A stretch of 64,000 nt of DNA from Bacillus sp. FJAT-45037 (GTDB lineage Bacteria; Bacillota; Bacilli; Bacillales; Bacillaceae_D), in contig NZ_KZ454938.1 in the NCBI RefSeq assembly GCF_002797325.1, positions 2,926,267 to 2,990,266 on the forward strand, written 5' to 3'. The notes beneath the pieces are model-generated. The model was given only the letters and a program-made list of their open reading frames with translations. It ran no database searches and was not told where the DNA came from. A program made the position numbers and the translations under genes. Of the stretch, positions 36,767-45,888 are shown in pieces. Position 1 is the first letter of the stretch. The number at the start of each line of letters is the position of its first letter.

Positions 36767-36948
36767 CAGTGCGAGTTAGGCTAGACTAACGGAATACTCC
36801 ACGCTTAACTAAAGGATGGCATTCTTAACGAGCATTTCAACCCAAATATTTTACTCTTAATTAAGTGTACTGTTTTGAGAGTGTTAGACAGACCCTAACA
36901 CTTCTCTTTTTTCTATCAGAAAAGCATCTTTTATTCCAAAATAACAGT

Positions 36949-36984
36949 TAAGGTGAACCGTTATTTATAATACGGTTCACCTTA
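36949..36984. repeat. Perfect 13-base-pair inverted repeat
   Basis: TAAGGTGAACCGT (36949-36961) and ACGGTTCACCTTA (36972-36984) with a 10-base AT loop. There is no T run on either side, so it may be an operator or a hairpin at the 3' end of the glycosyltransferase transcript. Confidence 0.6.
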
Positions 36985-37067
36985 GCAGATCTGAATGATT
37001 AGAGAAAAACAATAACATCTATATTGCTTCTCATACTAAAACTTTCATTTATAAACTAACCTTTATT

Positions 37068-38321
37068 CTACGATTTTTTGAAACGTGGCGTTTTATACCA
37101 TTTCACTTCCTGTTTAAAAATTAAGCGCTTAAACTCCTTGAACGCGGAATACAAGATTAAAAATAGCCAAATTTGCGCATATAAGAAATACATAAGCAAT
37201 ACAGTAAAAAAATTTCTTAGATTTAGTTGATTTTTTTCCATGCTTAGCGCTAGTAATACTTCTGTAACAAATAGTAAGAAGCCTACTACCAACAATACAT
37301 ACGAAACAAGTCCAATTGATAACTCCAAATCAATAAATAAATTGGTCACAAAAATTACATGAGAAAGTAGGACTCCACCAAAAAACAAGAAATAGGTTAA
37401 TAGCAGGTAGATTAAATCAATTAGTACTTTCTTATGCTTTAATTGTGGAAATCGCAATAAATACTTTCCAAGTACATAGATGTTACCACTTGCCCATCTT
37501 GTTCTTTGTTTCCACCATACTTTCCAAATTTCAGGTTCTTGTTCCCAAGTAACTGCTGTGGGAATGAACCGAATATAATAACCTAAATTATAGACTCTTA
37601 TACTTAACTCGGTATCTTCCGACAATGCTTTGATATCCCAGCCCCCTAGTTCTTCAAGAATGGATCTTCTTATTGCAAAATTTGTACCCGGAATGGTTGT
37701 CATTTTAAACCAAAACCATCTCCCTGCTTGAGCTAACCACTGAAAAGTAATCGTTTCAATATTAATAAATCGAGTAAGTAAATTTTTATTATGATTGATC
37801 ACTCTAAATTTACCGATAACTGCACCAGCTTTTTCATCATGCTGCAGAGCAAGAACTAATTTTTTTACTGCCTCTGGTTCAGGTGTATTATCAGCATCAT
37901 AAACAACAATAATTTCACCTGAAGAATCTGTAAGTCCTATATTTAATGCCCCTGATTTTCCTTTTCCAGAAAAAGGGGGCTTGTTGTGAATGACTTTAAT
38001 AAAAGTATGTTCACTAGCATAATCGTCAGCAATCGTACCTGTTAAATCAGACGAATAATCATTGATTATAATAATTTCTAGTTTATCCTTTGGATAGTCT
38101 AAACGTACCATAGCTTTAATTGTCTCTTCGATAACCACTTCTTCATTATGTGCTGGAATGAGGATACTAACTAAAGGTTGTACAGGTGTATTTTCTAAAC
38201 ATGAATCGTTAATTTCTTTATATCTTCGGGAGAATAAATATCCCCCTTGCATTAAGAACATATGGTAAAATAACATCAGCCAAATAATAAGCAAAGAAAT
38301 GTATAAAAGATTTTCAGCCAA
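37068..38321 (-). CDS. Family 2 glycosyltransferase (processive exopolysaccharide synthase type)
   Basis: A membrane glycosyltransferase of about 417 residues. One TM helix opens the protein. The GT-A domain (about 45-290) carries VSILIPAHNEEVVIEETI, IINDYSSDLTGTIADDYA, VVYDADNTPEPEAVKKL (DxD), EDTELSIRVYNLGY (acceptor-side Asp) and KQRTRWASGNI (QxxRW). These are the D, DxD, D, QxxRW set of processive synthases such as IcaA/PgaC or hyaluronan synthase. Three or more TM helices follow from about 295. The SD-like AAGGGGTGATCA fits a TTG start at 38321 better than the GTG at 38330, which overlaps it. The gene overlaps the 3' end of the DUF2334 gene. Confidence 0.9.
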   Translation of the reverse strand: MAENLLYISLLIIWLMLFYHMFLMQGGYLFSRRYKEINDSCLENTPVQPLVSILIPAHNEEVVIEETIKAMVRLDYPKDKLEIIIINDYSSDLTGTIADDYASEHTFIKVIHNKPPFSGKGKSGALNIGLTDSSGEIIVVYDADNTPEPEAVKKLVLALQHDEKAGAVIGKFRVINHNKNLLTRFINIETITFQWLAQAGRWFWFKMTTIPGTNFAIRRSILEELGGWDIKALSEDTELSIRVYNLGYYIRFIPTAVTWEQEPEIWKVWWKQRTRWASGNIYVLGKYLLRFPQLKHKKVLIDLIYLLLTYFLFFGGVLLSHVIFVTNLFIDLELSIGLVSYVLLVVGFLLFVTEVLLALSMEKNQLNLRNFFTVLLMYFLYAQIWLFLILYSAFKEFKRLIFKQEVKWYKTPRFKKS

Positions 38322-40071
38322 CTTGATCACCCCTTTTTGCTCGATCCTTGCTGTTGATTATCACATAGAAGATAAAGGTTAAAATGGCCAATCCTCCTAT
38401 ACCTGCTAGACACCATAGTACCCTTGTGAGAATCACCTTTAAATGATAGTTGAGGTAACCCCAAGAAGACATAAAAAGCCCGCTATGATTAATGTCTACA
38501 ATGATTTCACCCTCCTCAGAGCGAATATCAACATAGTCTGTATGAACTCTATTGTCGATTTGTTTCAAATCTATCCAAGTCACATCTGGAATTTTCTCTA
38601 TCTCCTCAATAAATTCATTAAACAACTCTACTCCAAGGTACGGATGAAAAAATCCTGCTACCATTCCATTTCTAACAAATTTATAATCTTCTGCACTTTG
38701 TACCATCTTTTCTATCGCTTGTGGGTCCTCTGGCTTTACATAACCTATTGTCTCTGGTAATAACTTCATTCCATGTAAGAATGTAGGATGTGTAATATAA
38801 GGTGAGGCCGTCATAATCTCCCAATCATGATCACTTAATTGCGTCTGACCAACATAGGTCGTGAAGTACTCAGAAGCCACCTGATAGCCATGTTGCGACA
38901 TGGTGTAGTGAGGAGCTTCAAAAGCTAAAGGGTATAAACCATAGTTAGCCAACTCTTGAATGCCTCTTGTTAATCTTCCTTCTATATAATTTCTTTCATA
39001 TGCTTTTTGTGAACTTAGATATTGCTGATATTCTTCTTCAGTATCAAAATCTTCTTTTATTTTTATAATAACTTCAGCATCCTGTTCATGATAAATCGGC
39101 ATATTATGCTCAACATCCCAAAACTCAAAACCTTCACCAGTTTCACTTAATCTAAATTGGTGAGTATAGCCATGTAAAACGATACTTCCACCATTATCCT
39201 GCATGAATTTCAACGCTTTTAATAATTCAGGAAAGTCTGAAAAATGATATTGTTTTTTTGTTTCTGGATTTGTATATACAGGTATGACGGCAACCATATA
39301 CGGGATGTTTTTCTCTGATAATATTTCAGCGATAGCCATTACTTCCTTTGGGTCTACCATTGGATGAACATCTTCAAGTCTAATATAACCCGGGTGCTCA
39401 CCAAAATTTGTCAAAGGTTCTTCTACAAAAACTTCATGAAGTACTTCTGCAAAAACTAATGAAAACGGGGGTTTTAGTAAACTGGAAGCAAAATAATAGT
39501 TATTTTGATTTTTGACAAACATAGGGAATCTTTGATTTTTATTTTTTCCTAATAATAAAGTTTCTGTTTCATAATCTACTGCAAGGTTTGTGTTTATTAT
39601 TAATTGAGGATTAAAGGGAAAGTTCTTACCTAAATTAGGCAGAGTCACTTGTTCAATGACTGCATTGGTTGAAAGCCATTCAACAAAAGCAAAACGTTCT
39701 TCAAACTGGTCTGCATTGTAACCTATGGAGACCATAGTACCTTCATAATTTGAAATTATATCTACCAATGCTCTCGGCAGTACTTCCTTCTGTTGACCAT
39801 AATAAAATAGATAATCCACTTTATCCAAGTCATCTTCGTTCACTTGTGAGCTTGCTTTAAATATGATGTTATCTGTGAAATGACCAAGTAACATATCTAA
39901 CATTCGTTGGTGTTCATCAACTTCACCGCTCTTTGAAGAGAACACAACCAATACTTTCGGATTATTATCTAACAAACTTTTATCTGCTTTTACATTCGTT
40001 ATACATATTAGTGAAAAGATGGTCCAAATAATGATAATGGTGTAAAGCTTTCCTCTCTTACTTCTCCTCAC
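38314..40071 (-). CDS. DUF2334 polysaccharide-deacetylase-like membrane protein
   Basis: A 585-residue protein. The N-terminal signal/TM helix is at residues 8-28 and a C-terminal TM helix is at about 545-570. The central part, about 220-500, is the DUF2334 domain: GYIRLEDVHPMVDPKEV with the conserved Asp, PYMVAVIPVY, and IVLHGYTHQ with the HxxxH metal site. Downstream are EAPHYTMSQHGYQVA and FFHPYLGV. The domain is related to NodB-like deacetylases. The gene overlaps the glycosyltransferase start, so they are co-translated. The start is GTG at 40071, with AGGAGG about 10 bases upstream. It probably acts outside the membrane on the nascent glycan. Confidence 0.85.
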   Translation of the reverse strand: MRRSKRGKLYTIIIIWTIFSLICITNVKADKSLLDNNPKVLVVFSSKSGEVDEHQRMLDMLLGHFTDNIIFKASSQVNEDDLDKVDYLFYYGQQKEVLPRALVDIISNYEGTMVSIGYNADQFEERFAFVEWLSTNAVIEQVTLPNLGKNFPFNPQLIINTNLAVDYETETLLLGKNKNQRFPMFVKNQNNYYFASSLLKPPFSLVFAEVLHEVFVEEPLTNFGEHPGYIRLEDVHPMVDPKEVMAIAEILSEKNIPYMVAVIPVYTNPETKKQYHFSDFPELLKALKFMQDNGGSIVLHGYTHQFRLSETGEGFEFWDVEHNMPIYHEQDAEVIIKIKEDFDTEEEYQQYLSSQKAYERNYIEGRLTRGIQELANYGLYPLAFEAPHYTMSQHGYQVASEYFTTYVGQTQLSDHDWEIMTASPYITHPTFLHGMKLLPETIGYVKPEDPQAIEKMVQSAEDYKFVRNGMVAGFFHPYLGVELFNEFIEEIEKIPDVTWIDLKQIDNRVHTDYVDIRSEEGEIIVDINHSGLFMSSWGYLNYHLKVILTRVLWCLAGIGGLAILTFIFYVIINSKDRAKRGDQVG

Positions 40072-40171
40072 TCATATGCGCCTCCTAACCTATACAAGCC
40101 GTTTGTTATAACTCACTATGATAGGTATGAAGAGACGAGCAAAAAAATGTTACAAATTACCTAAAAAAGAA

Positions 40172-40212
40172 AAAAAGACCCTAAGGCAAAAGCCAAAAGA
40201 GTCTTTCTTTCT
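40172..40212 (-). terminator. Terminator of the GH113-like gene
   Basis: Imperfect stem AAAGAC..CT..GGC pairs with GCC..AAG.GTCTTT with an AAAA loop. TTTTTTTCTTTTT follows on the minus strand. Confidence 0.6.
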
Positions 40213-40313
40213 ATATTTCAAGTGTGGTACTAACATCCAATTATAATATTTGCATTATTCACACATTTCTCTTTGCTGATTCTTCAAGTGTACCTAAAAG
40301 TACTTTATTTGGA

Positions 40314-41501
40314 TCACTCACCTATAAAATCCTTTAAAAAATGTTGTTTAATTACCTGTTCTGTGGGTGAATTAAGCGGGGAATAGTCTATTACTCCCGG
40401 ATCCTGATCCAATGTAACACACCACCAATATATTCCTTTACTTACAGATCGTAAGGCGTTATATGTTGCCTCATAGTAAGTAGCTTGAGCTTGCCTATCA
40501 AGCTTACCACCAGGTATGCTCCATGCATACGGTTGTCGATAGGCTCCATCAACAGGTATCATTCCTGCTTCTGTGATTATAATTGATTCTTGATTGGTTA
40601 AAGTTTTCAATTCACTTATCCATTTACCCCACGCTTTTTCTAATGTCTCTAAACTAGCACCATCAGGAGCATCTAATGGATAATAGGCGTCAATCCCTAT
40701 ATGATCTAATAACTGAACAAACTCAATTGTTGAAATATCCAGAACCGTATCCCAATTAAATGAATAAATTAATTCTCCTTTATAATTCTCACGTAAATCT
40801 TCAATAAGTTTAACCCACTCATCACTGTATCGATTTTGTAGAGAATTAAACTCTGTTCCTATATTAAAAAATTCAACATTATTAGATTGTGCCAACTCAG
40901 CATATTTGAGTAATAATGAACGATAGCTATTAAACCATTCTTTAGGATCTGTTGGTTGAATTTGTCCTCTCCAATGCCCAGATGTGATCAAACTTTGTTC
41001 GTCTAATATAGGTCGAATCATCACACTTAATTCTTCTGCATGAGCCTCTTGGATTAAACTTTTTAATTCAGAAATAGTAGGTGTAATTGTAGGATCGCTC
41101 ATCACATGATTTGCTTGCCAATCTTTTTGATAAAATGGAAATGTAATAGTGACACTATTTATCCCTAAACTATTTAAATGGTTAAACAGTTTCTTGGCAT
41201 CGGAAATATTAGGATGACCATATACCAATAGATTCATGCCTGCTTGAAATTCATTACTCTCATATTTACGATCTACCCTTTGCTCTATTGATTCGTTTTC
41301 AGGTTCTAGATCACTTATATTTTGAAATGCTTCTGTCATATTTTCATCCCCCTTTGTATCTATAACTGGCTCACCACTCATAGATTGTGTTTGCGCACTG
41401 TACTCATCATCAATTGATAAATGATTATGCCCAAACCATAGTATAAGTACTAAAGTTACAGTAACACTTAAACTGATGAGATTTTTAATACTCCTCGTCA
41501 C
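40314..41501 (-). CDS. GH113-like secreted glycoside hydrolase
   Basis: A protein of about 395 residues with an N-terminal TM anchor (about residues 8-27) and an extracellular TIM-barrel. The N-terminal linker is acidic. The barrel shows QAGMNLLVYGHPNISDAKK, LGINSVTITFPFYQ, SVMIRPILDEQSL and VEFFNIGTEFNSLQ, whose Glu would be the acid/base. Later come DHIGIDAYYPLD and IIITEAGMIPVDG, whose Glu would be the nucleophile. This is the layout of the GH113 mannanase clan, whose exact specificity here is unknown. The start is GTG at 41501, with AAAGGAG 8 bases upstream. The gene precedes the DUF2334 and glycosyltransferase genes on the same strand, with a terminator between. Confidence 0.8.
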   Translation of the reverse strand: MTRSIKNLISLSVTVTLVLILWFGHNHLSIDDEYSAQTQSMSGEPVIDTKGDENMTEAFQNISDLEPENESIEQRVDRKYESNEFQAGMNLLVYGHPNISDAKKLFNHLNSLGINSVTITFPFYQKDWQANHVMSDPTITPTISELKSLIQEAHAEELSVMIRPILDEQSLITSGHWRGQIQPTDPKEWFNSYRSLLLKYAELAQSNNVEFFNIGTEFNSLQNRYSDEWVKLIEDLRENYKGELIYSFNWDTVLDISTIEFVQLLDHIGIDAYYPLDAPDGASLETLEKAWGKWISELKTLTNQESIIITEAGMIPVDGAYRQPYAWSIPGGKLDRQAQATYYEATYNALRSVSKGIYWWCVTLDQDPGVIDYSPLNSPTEQVIKQHFLKDFIGE

Positions 41502-41785
41502 CCATTCCTCTCCTTTGTTAAACAGTATCAAACCAAACTCGCCTCTGAAAGAATGGTCATGTTTCATTTTGTCATTAATGGATTTTATGCATATTATGTT
41601 AAACAAAGTATTGCAAATATGACTGAATTGACAATAAATTTCATTTAACTACACTACATCTTTGATTTATCAAATAATATGTGGTTACCTTATAATAGTA
41701 TCCATACAAACAAATCCCCAAACAAAACCTTTTTTTCAAGAGGCGCAATATAGCAGATTTATTTGAAGAATTTACCGTTCGATAT

Positions 41786-42350
41786 TCAATAATTGCTAAA
41801 ACCTTTCTTATGATACGGTTCACTGGGATACCATAATAAATCTTTTGGCTTGTTTCTAAAAGATTCCTCATGTTGAAGAAGCCATTCCTTCCTCCATAGA
41901 CCTCCCGCATAGCCAGTCAGCTTACTATTTGATCCTATAATTCGATGAAAAGGGATGACAATGCTCAATTTGTTTTTTCCTTTGCATTACCTACTGCTCT
42001 AATCGCTTTTTCATTTCCAATTGAAACCGCAATTTCTTTATATGAAGCAGTTTCGCCATATGATACTTCTTTTAATGCTCTCCAGACTTTTTTTGAAAAT
42101 CTGTTCCTTTATATTGATATGAGAATGTAAATTCATGGCGGCTGCCTTTAAAATACTCATCAAGCTGGCATTTACAATCTTCTAAAATCCGAGAAGGTTT
42201 ATTTTGGCTTTCATAGTTTTCTTGTTCAATAAAAATTATAGAAAAAATTGCTTTGTCACTACCTAATATTTCAATTACTCCTAATGGGGAATGATAATAG
42301 GTTTTATAGGTTTCAGTCATATAATGACCTCCAAAGATAAAAGGTAGCAT
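41786..42350 (-). pseudogene. ogt: Broken methylated-DNA-protein cysteine methyltransferase (ogt/adaB)
   Basis: The first frame from an in-frame start at 42350 (MTETYKTYYHSPLGVIEILG) is Ogt-like to FQKKSGEH and then stops. One extra A in the poly-A run near 42090 would restore VWRALKEVSYGETASYKEIA. A second missing A in the run near 41978 breaks the frame before [13 protein letters not shown]. The conserved PCHR active site, whose Cys accepts the methyl group, is here PFHR: TGT has become TTT. The end [16 protein letters not shown] is normal. With two frameshifts and a lost nucleophile this gene should be non-functional. It sits directly downstream of alkA. Confidence 0.85.
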
Positions 42351-43221
42351 ACGCCTGCCAACCTTCCCATCTTACCGATAATTCTTTCATTTCTTTAATG
42401 GTTGGTTTACGCTCATAACTTAATAATTTCTTTAAAGCATTCTGGAGACCAACATCTGCCATTGGAAATGAATTTTTAATATGTAAATTTTTCATCATGA
42501 CATAATCTGCAGTCCACGCTCCAACGCCTCGAAATTGCATTAAGAATTCCTTCACTTGATGATAATTTTGTTGTTTAATTAATAATTCTTTAGTTAACTC
42601 TCCATCTTTCATCGCCTTAGCAATTCCAATGATATATTCCGCTTTCTTAACTGTAATTTGAAGCTTCCTTAAATCCTGCACATCAAGAGATACAATTTTA
42701 TCAAGTGAAGGGAATACCCAAAATGTGGTACTATCAAAAGTTAGACTTTGACCAAATTGTTCTACGAAACGTCTTTTTAACGTGTAGGCAAATGTTAAAT
42801 TAATTTGTTGACCTAAAATCGCCCATACTATAGTTTCAAACAAATCATGAATGTTAATCATGCGTAATCCGTAATATTTTTGAGTAATATCCATTAGTAT
42901 ATTATCGGAATCGGCCAATTCATAAAATTTATCTAAATTTGTGTTTAAATCAAACCACTCCCATATATATTCTGCCACTTCTTTTCGTGTATCTTTAAAT
43001 GGAATGTTGTTCAGAAACTCAACCTTAATGAAGTCATATACATATTCAATCTTAAATAAGATTAATCTTTCATTCAAACTTATTAGTTTATATAAACATC
43101 CTTCTTTAATTTGGTGAAGGACGTCTTGGTCAGATCTTCCTAAAAAGACTAAACACTCTTCAAAATTGAATTCCCTAGGAGGATATAGCTTTATAAATGA
43201 TTGACAGTCCATCCAATTCAT
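42313..43221 (-). CDS. alkA: DNA-3-methyladenine glycosylase II (AlkA)
   Basis: A 302-residue base-excision repair enzyme. The N-terminal 100 residues form the AlkA accessory domain, and the HhH-GPD domain follows. The glycosylase part has TIVWAILGQQINLTFAYTL, the hairpin FRGVGAWTADYVMM, and the catalytic Asp in FPMADVGLQ. The frame is intact. It overlaps the start of the broken ogt by 38 bases, and an AraC-type gene remnant lies just upstream (43239-43425). In B. subtilis alkA belongs to the adaA-alkA-adaB adaptive-response operon. The ATG at 43221 has only weak ribosome-site evidence. Confidence 0.9.
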   Translation of the reverse strand: MNWMDCQSFIKLYPPREFNFEECLVFLGRSDQDVLHQIKEGCLYKLISLNERLILFKIEYVYDFIKVEFLNNIPFKDTRKEVAEYIWEWFDLNTNLDKFYELADSDNILMDITQKYYGLRMINIHDLFETIVWAILGQQINLTFAYTLKRRFVEQFGQSLTFDSTTFWVFPSLDKIVSLDVQDLRKLQITVKKAEYIIGIAKAMKDGELTKELLIKQQNYHQVKEFLMQFRGVGAWTADYVMMKNLHIKNSFPMADVGLQNALKKLLSYERKPTIKEMKELSVRWEGWQAYATFYLWRSLYD

Positions 43222-43238
43222 TTTAGAAACCCCTTACA

Positions 43239-43425
43239 TTTTATTTTTTCGATACTCACCCGGTGAACAATCTTTCAGCAATCTAAACACTCTGTAAAAA
43301 TTAGAAGGAGTCCGGAAACCGACCTCATAGCATATTTCAAGGTTTGTCATGTTAGAAGAAATAAGAAGATTTGTCGCTTTGTCGACATAATAGAGCAAAG
43401 TTATTTTAATGAAGATTTTTTAAAG
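43239..43425 (-). pseudogene. Remnant of an AraC-type regulator (AdaA-like)
   Basis: The frame that ends at TAA 43239 translates to DKATNLLISSNMTNLEICYE, VGFRTPSNFYRVFRLLKD and CSPGEYRKNKM. This is the second helix-turn-helix and tail of an AraC-family protein. Upstream the frame gives ALFKKSSLKITLLYYV, resembling the end of the first HTH but with several residues missing. No further part of such a gene is present upstream, and there is no start with a ribosome site. The position ahead of alkA and ogt suggests the lost activator of the adaptive response (AdaA), which is inference. Confidence 0.65.
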
Positions 43426-43617
43426 AGAGCGTAAAAAATCCTATGTAAATGAATAAATAGAAAAAGGAAGGCCTTTTTTTGTAGAATTAAAACACCATAA
43501 CCAACTCAAATAAAAGACAGGCGATTTTGTGGCTTAACTAATTTAAAATTTCTTATCTAACCATTGATTTGTCTAACTACTCTTTAATTAGTTGAATTTC
43601 CATTCTCCGTTTTACCA

Positions 43618-44097
43618 CTATTTGTGGTACGGTTCTCCTCGATTTATCCTAAACGCTCGATACACCTGTTCCATCAACACAAGTCTCATAAGTTGATGCG
43701 GCAAGGTCATTTTTGAGAAGGAAAGAGCATAGTTACTGCGTTGCATAACTTCATCGCTTAATCCTAATGAGCCGCCAATGATGAAGGCGATTTTGCTGTT
43801 GCCGTATGTTCCTAGTTGATCGATTTCCTTTGCTAATTGTTCACTTGTGAGCTGTTTACCTTTGATTTCAAGTGTGATAACATGCGTATCTGGCGCAATT
43901 TTTGCTAGGATGCGCTCTCCTTCTTTTTGTTTCACGATCTCCATATCTGCTGGGCTTAAGTGCTCTGGTGCTTTTTCATCAGCTACTTCGATTAAGTCAA
44001 CCTTCGCGTAGGCTCCAAGTCTTTTTTTGTATTCCTCAATGCCTTGTTTTAAATACTTCTCTTTTAACTTCCCTACTGAAATTACTGAGATATTCAC
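43618..44097 (-). CDS. rlmH: RlmH, 23S rRNA pseudouridine-1915 N3-methyltransferase
   Basis: A 159-residue SPOUT-family methyltransferase that modifies pseudouridine 1915 in helix 69 of 23S rRNA. Landmarks are [20 protein letters not shown] at the start, [15 protein letters not shown] forming the knotted SAM site at about 105-119, and [20 protein letters not shown] followed by NRGEPYHK at the C-terminus. The length is exactly that of Bacillus homologues. It marks the left border of the conserved near-origin block. The CxxH/CxxC mini-gene lies directly upstream on the same strand. Confidence 0.97.
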   Translation of the reverse strand: MNISVISVGKLKEKYLKQGIEEYKKRLGAYAKVDLIEVADEKAPEHLSPADMEIVKQKEGERILAKIAPDTHVITLEIKGKQLTSEQLAKEIDQLGTYGNSKIAFIIGGSLGLSDEVMQRSNYALSFSKMTLPHQLMRLVLMEQVYRAFRINRGEPYHK

Positions 44098-44168
44098 AGT
44101 GTGTATTCCCTCGCTCTTTTTATTTTATCCACAGGACTTATCAACATATCAACAGTGTTAGTAACTAA

Positions 44169-44327
44169 TTATTTCGCAATTGAATATATAGCTGTTTTTT
44201 CGCAGAAACTACATGTTGTGGATATCTGTGTTTCTTGGTCCGTTTTTTCGATAATAGGAGCTGCCTCATGTTCGTCCACAATGACGTCCATCGCTAGTTC
44301 AATATGTTCTTCGCATGCATACAACAT
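44169..44327 (-). CDS. CxxH/CxxC protein, BA_5709 family
   Basis: A 52-residue mini-protein beginning MLYACEEHIELAMDVIVDEH. Metal-binding pairs CEEH (CxxH) and CSFC (CxxC) near residues 5 and 39 define this Bacillus family of unknown function, whose genes usually lie beside rlmH, as here. I took the ATG at 44327 because GGTGGAG sits 7 bases before it; an in-frame ATG at 44351 is less likely. It was probably made as a small zinc-binding protein. Confidence 0.85.
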   Translation of the reverse strand: MLYACEEHIELAMDVIVDEHEAAPIIEKTDQETQISTTCSFCEKTAIYSIAK

Positions 44328-44417
44328 TATTTCTCCACCTTTCTCGTTCACGCGTTATATTATAGCATAACCGTTTTTCTCACTGTGAATGACTTTCTTC
44401 ATGTCTCGCTGCACAAA

Positions 44418-44450
44418 AAAAGCAGAGTTATGTGGATAACTCTGCTTCTT
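44418..44450 (-). terminator. Terminator of htrC
   Basis: AAGCAGAGTTAT pairs with ATAACTCTGCTT over a GTGG loop, with T residues on the minus strand. Confidence 0.85.
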
Positions 44451-44493
44451 CTCTCTTTCAAAAGGAATTAATATACTTTCCTTTCCAACCTTT

Positions 44494-45708
44494 TTAAAAA
44501 CTCTGTTGTTCCGCTAATTGCACGGTTGCTTTCTGGAGGGTTCCATTTCGGTAAAAGCTCACTTCTACTTCTTCACCGATCTGCTTTTCTGTGTAAAGGA
44601 ATCTTCTTAAATCATGCCCATCGGCGATATCTTCCCCGTCAATCGCAACAATGACATCATATTGTTCAAGGCCAGCTCGTTCTGCTGGTGACATCGGGGC
44701 AATGCTCGAAACCATGACGCCCGCATTCACTTCACCAGGTAATTTCAGTGTTTCTTGCCAATGGTAGCTAGGGATCTCACTTAATGATTGAATACCAACT
44801 CCTAGTTGTGGGCGTTTTACTTCTCCATACCGTTCTAGATCTTCAATGATTGGTAAAGCGACACTCGTAGGAATGGCAAATCCAATTCCTTCAACAGAGC
44901 TTTGAGCAATTTTCATCGAGTTAATTCCAATCACTTGCCCTTCAATGTTTAATAGCGCTCCACCACTGTTTCCTGGATTGATTGCAGCATCTGTTTGCAA
45001 CACTTCTGCATGCCAATCAACTTGACCATTTCCTGTGAGATCAACAGGAATGCTGCGTTCGGTGGCGCTTATGATTCCTTGTGTCACCGAGCTCGAGAAT
45101 CGCAGTCCTAACGGATTCCCGATGGCTATCGCTGGCTCACCTACACGCAAGGCATCTGAATTACCGAAGTCCGCCACCGTATCTACCTCGCTACTATCGA
45201 TCTCAAGTACAGCTAAATCTGTAATCACATCAGAGCCAAGTAACGTCGCTTGTACACGTGTGCCATCTGATAAGCTCACTTCGATTCCGTTGGCCCGATC
45301 AATGACATGATGGTTCGTGACAACAAACGCTTTATCTCCTGTTGTTTTATAAATGACACCAGATCCAGTGCCTTCGTCTCCTCCCTGTTGTTGAAATGGA
45401 TTCGATTGTTGAATGTTAATCACCCCAACGACAGCGTCTGATACTTGATCAACAGCCTGAGTCACATCAGAACTAACTGAGTAATTGACCGCTTGAACAT
45501 CCTCTGGCACCTCAGACTCAATTACCAGCTCACTATCAGTTTGACCGAGTTGATAGGGCAGAACACCAAGATTTGATAAGGTTGGAATAGAAAATAAAAC
45601 TATGAATCCTCCGACAACAGCCCCGGCAAATGCGGCAACCACTCCGCCACGGTTGGAACGTTTTCTTCTCGTTTGTGGTTGTGAATAATGTTCATCATAA
45701 AATCCCAT
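44494..45708 (-). CDS. htrC: HtrC/YycK, membrane-anchored HtrA-type serine protease
   Basis: A 404-residue protein. The N-terminal cytoplasmic part is basic, one TM helix lies at about residues 24-48, and the protease domain faces outside. The catalytic triad is His in VVTNHHVID, Asp in DLAVLEID and Ser in NPGNSGGAL. A PDZ domain follows from about residue 305 (GVMVSSIAPMSPAERAGL). It degrades or refolds damaged exported proteins. It follows walJ in the same order as in B. subtilis, but a terminator lies between the two. Confidence 0.95.
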   Translation of the reverse strand: MGFYDEHYSQPQTRRKRSNRGGVVAAFAGAVVGGFIVLFSIPTLSNLGVLPYQLGQTDSELVIESEVPEDVQAVNYSVSSDVTQAVDQVSDAVVGVINIQQSNPFQQQGGDEGTGSGVIYKTTGDKAFVVTNHHVIDRANGIEVSLSDGTRVQATLLGSDVITDLAVLEIDSSEVDTVADFGNSDALRVGEPAIAIGNPLGLRFSSSVTQGIISATERSIPVDLTGNGQVDWHAEVLQTDAAINPGNSGGALLNIEGQVIGINSMKIAQSSVEGIGFAIPTSVALPIIEDLERYGEVKRPQLGVGIQSLSEIPSYHWQETLKLPGEVNAGVMVSSIAPMSPAERAGLEQYDVIVAIDGEDIADGHDLRRFLYTEKQIGEEVEVSFYRNGTLQKATVQLAEQQSF

Positions 45709-45854
45709 GACCCCACACCATCCTTATAGTAAAAGAGTTTTTTGTTTTTATTATACTTATTCTTTAGGATAAATCTACTAGTCCGCATCTGTTTTGATAA
45801 TTTTTGATACTGTTTACAGAATTACCAACAAACTTTCTTCATAAACACACCTAG

Positions 45855-45888
45855 ACAAAAAAGCCCTCATGGCTGAGAGCTTTTACAC
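45855..45888 (-). terminator. Terminator at the end of the wal operon
   Basis: On the minus strand AAAAGCTCTC pairs with GAGGGCTTTTTT around CAGCCAT; the stem overlaps the walJ stop codon. Confidence 0.7.

Larger units (their letters stand above)
36719..37067. other. 349-base intergenic region with two hairpins
   Basis: It lies between the convergent DUF3231 gene and the minus-strand glycosyltransferase. It contains the DUF3231 terminator (36725-36766) and a perfect 13-base inverted repeat (36949-36984). No coding frame is credible. Confidence 0.6.

Noticed and set aside
41641-41910. A 89-residue minus-strand frame near the ogt 3' end
   Set aside because: It is in another frame over the ogt remnant and has no family signal or ribosome site.
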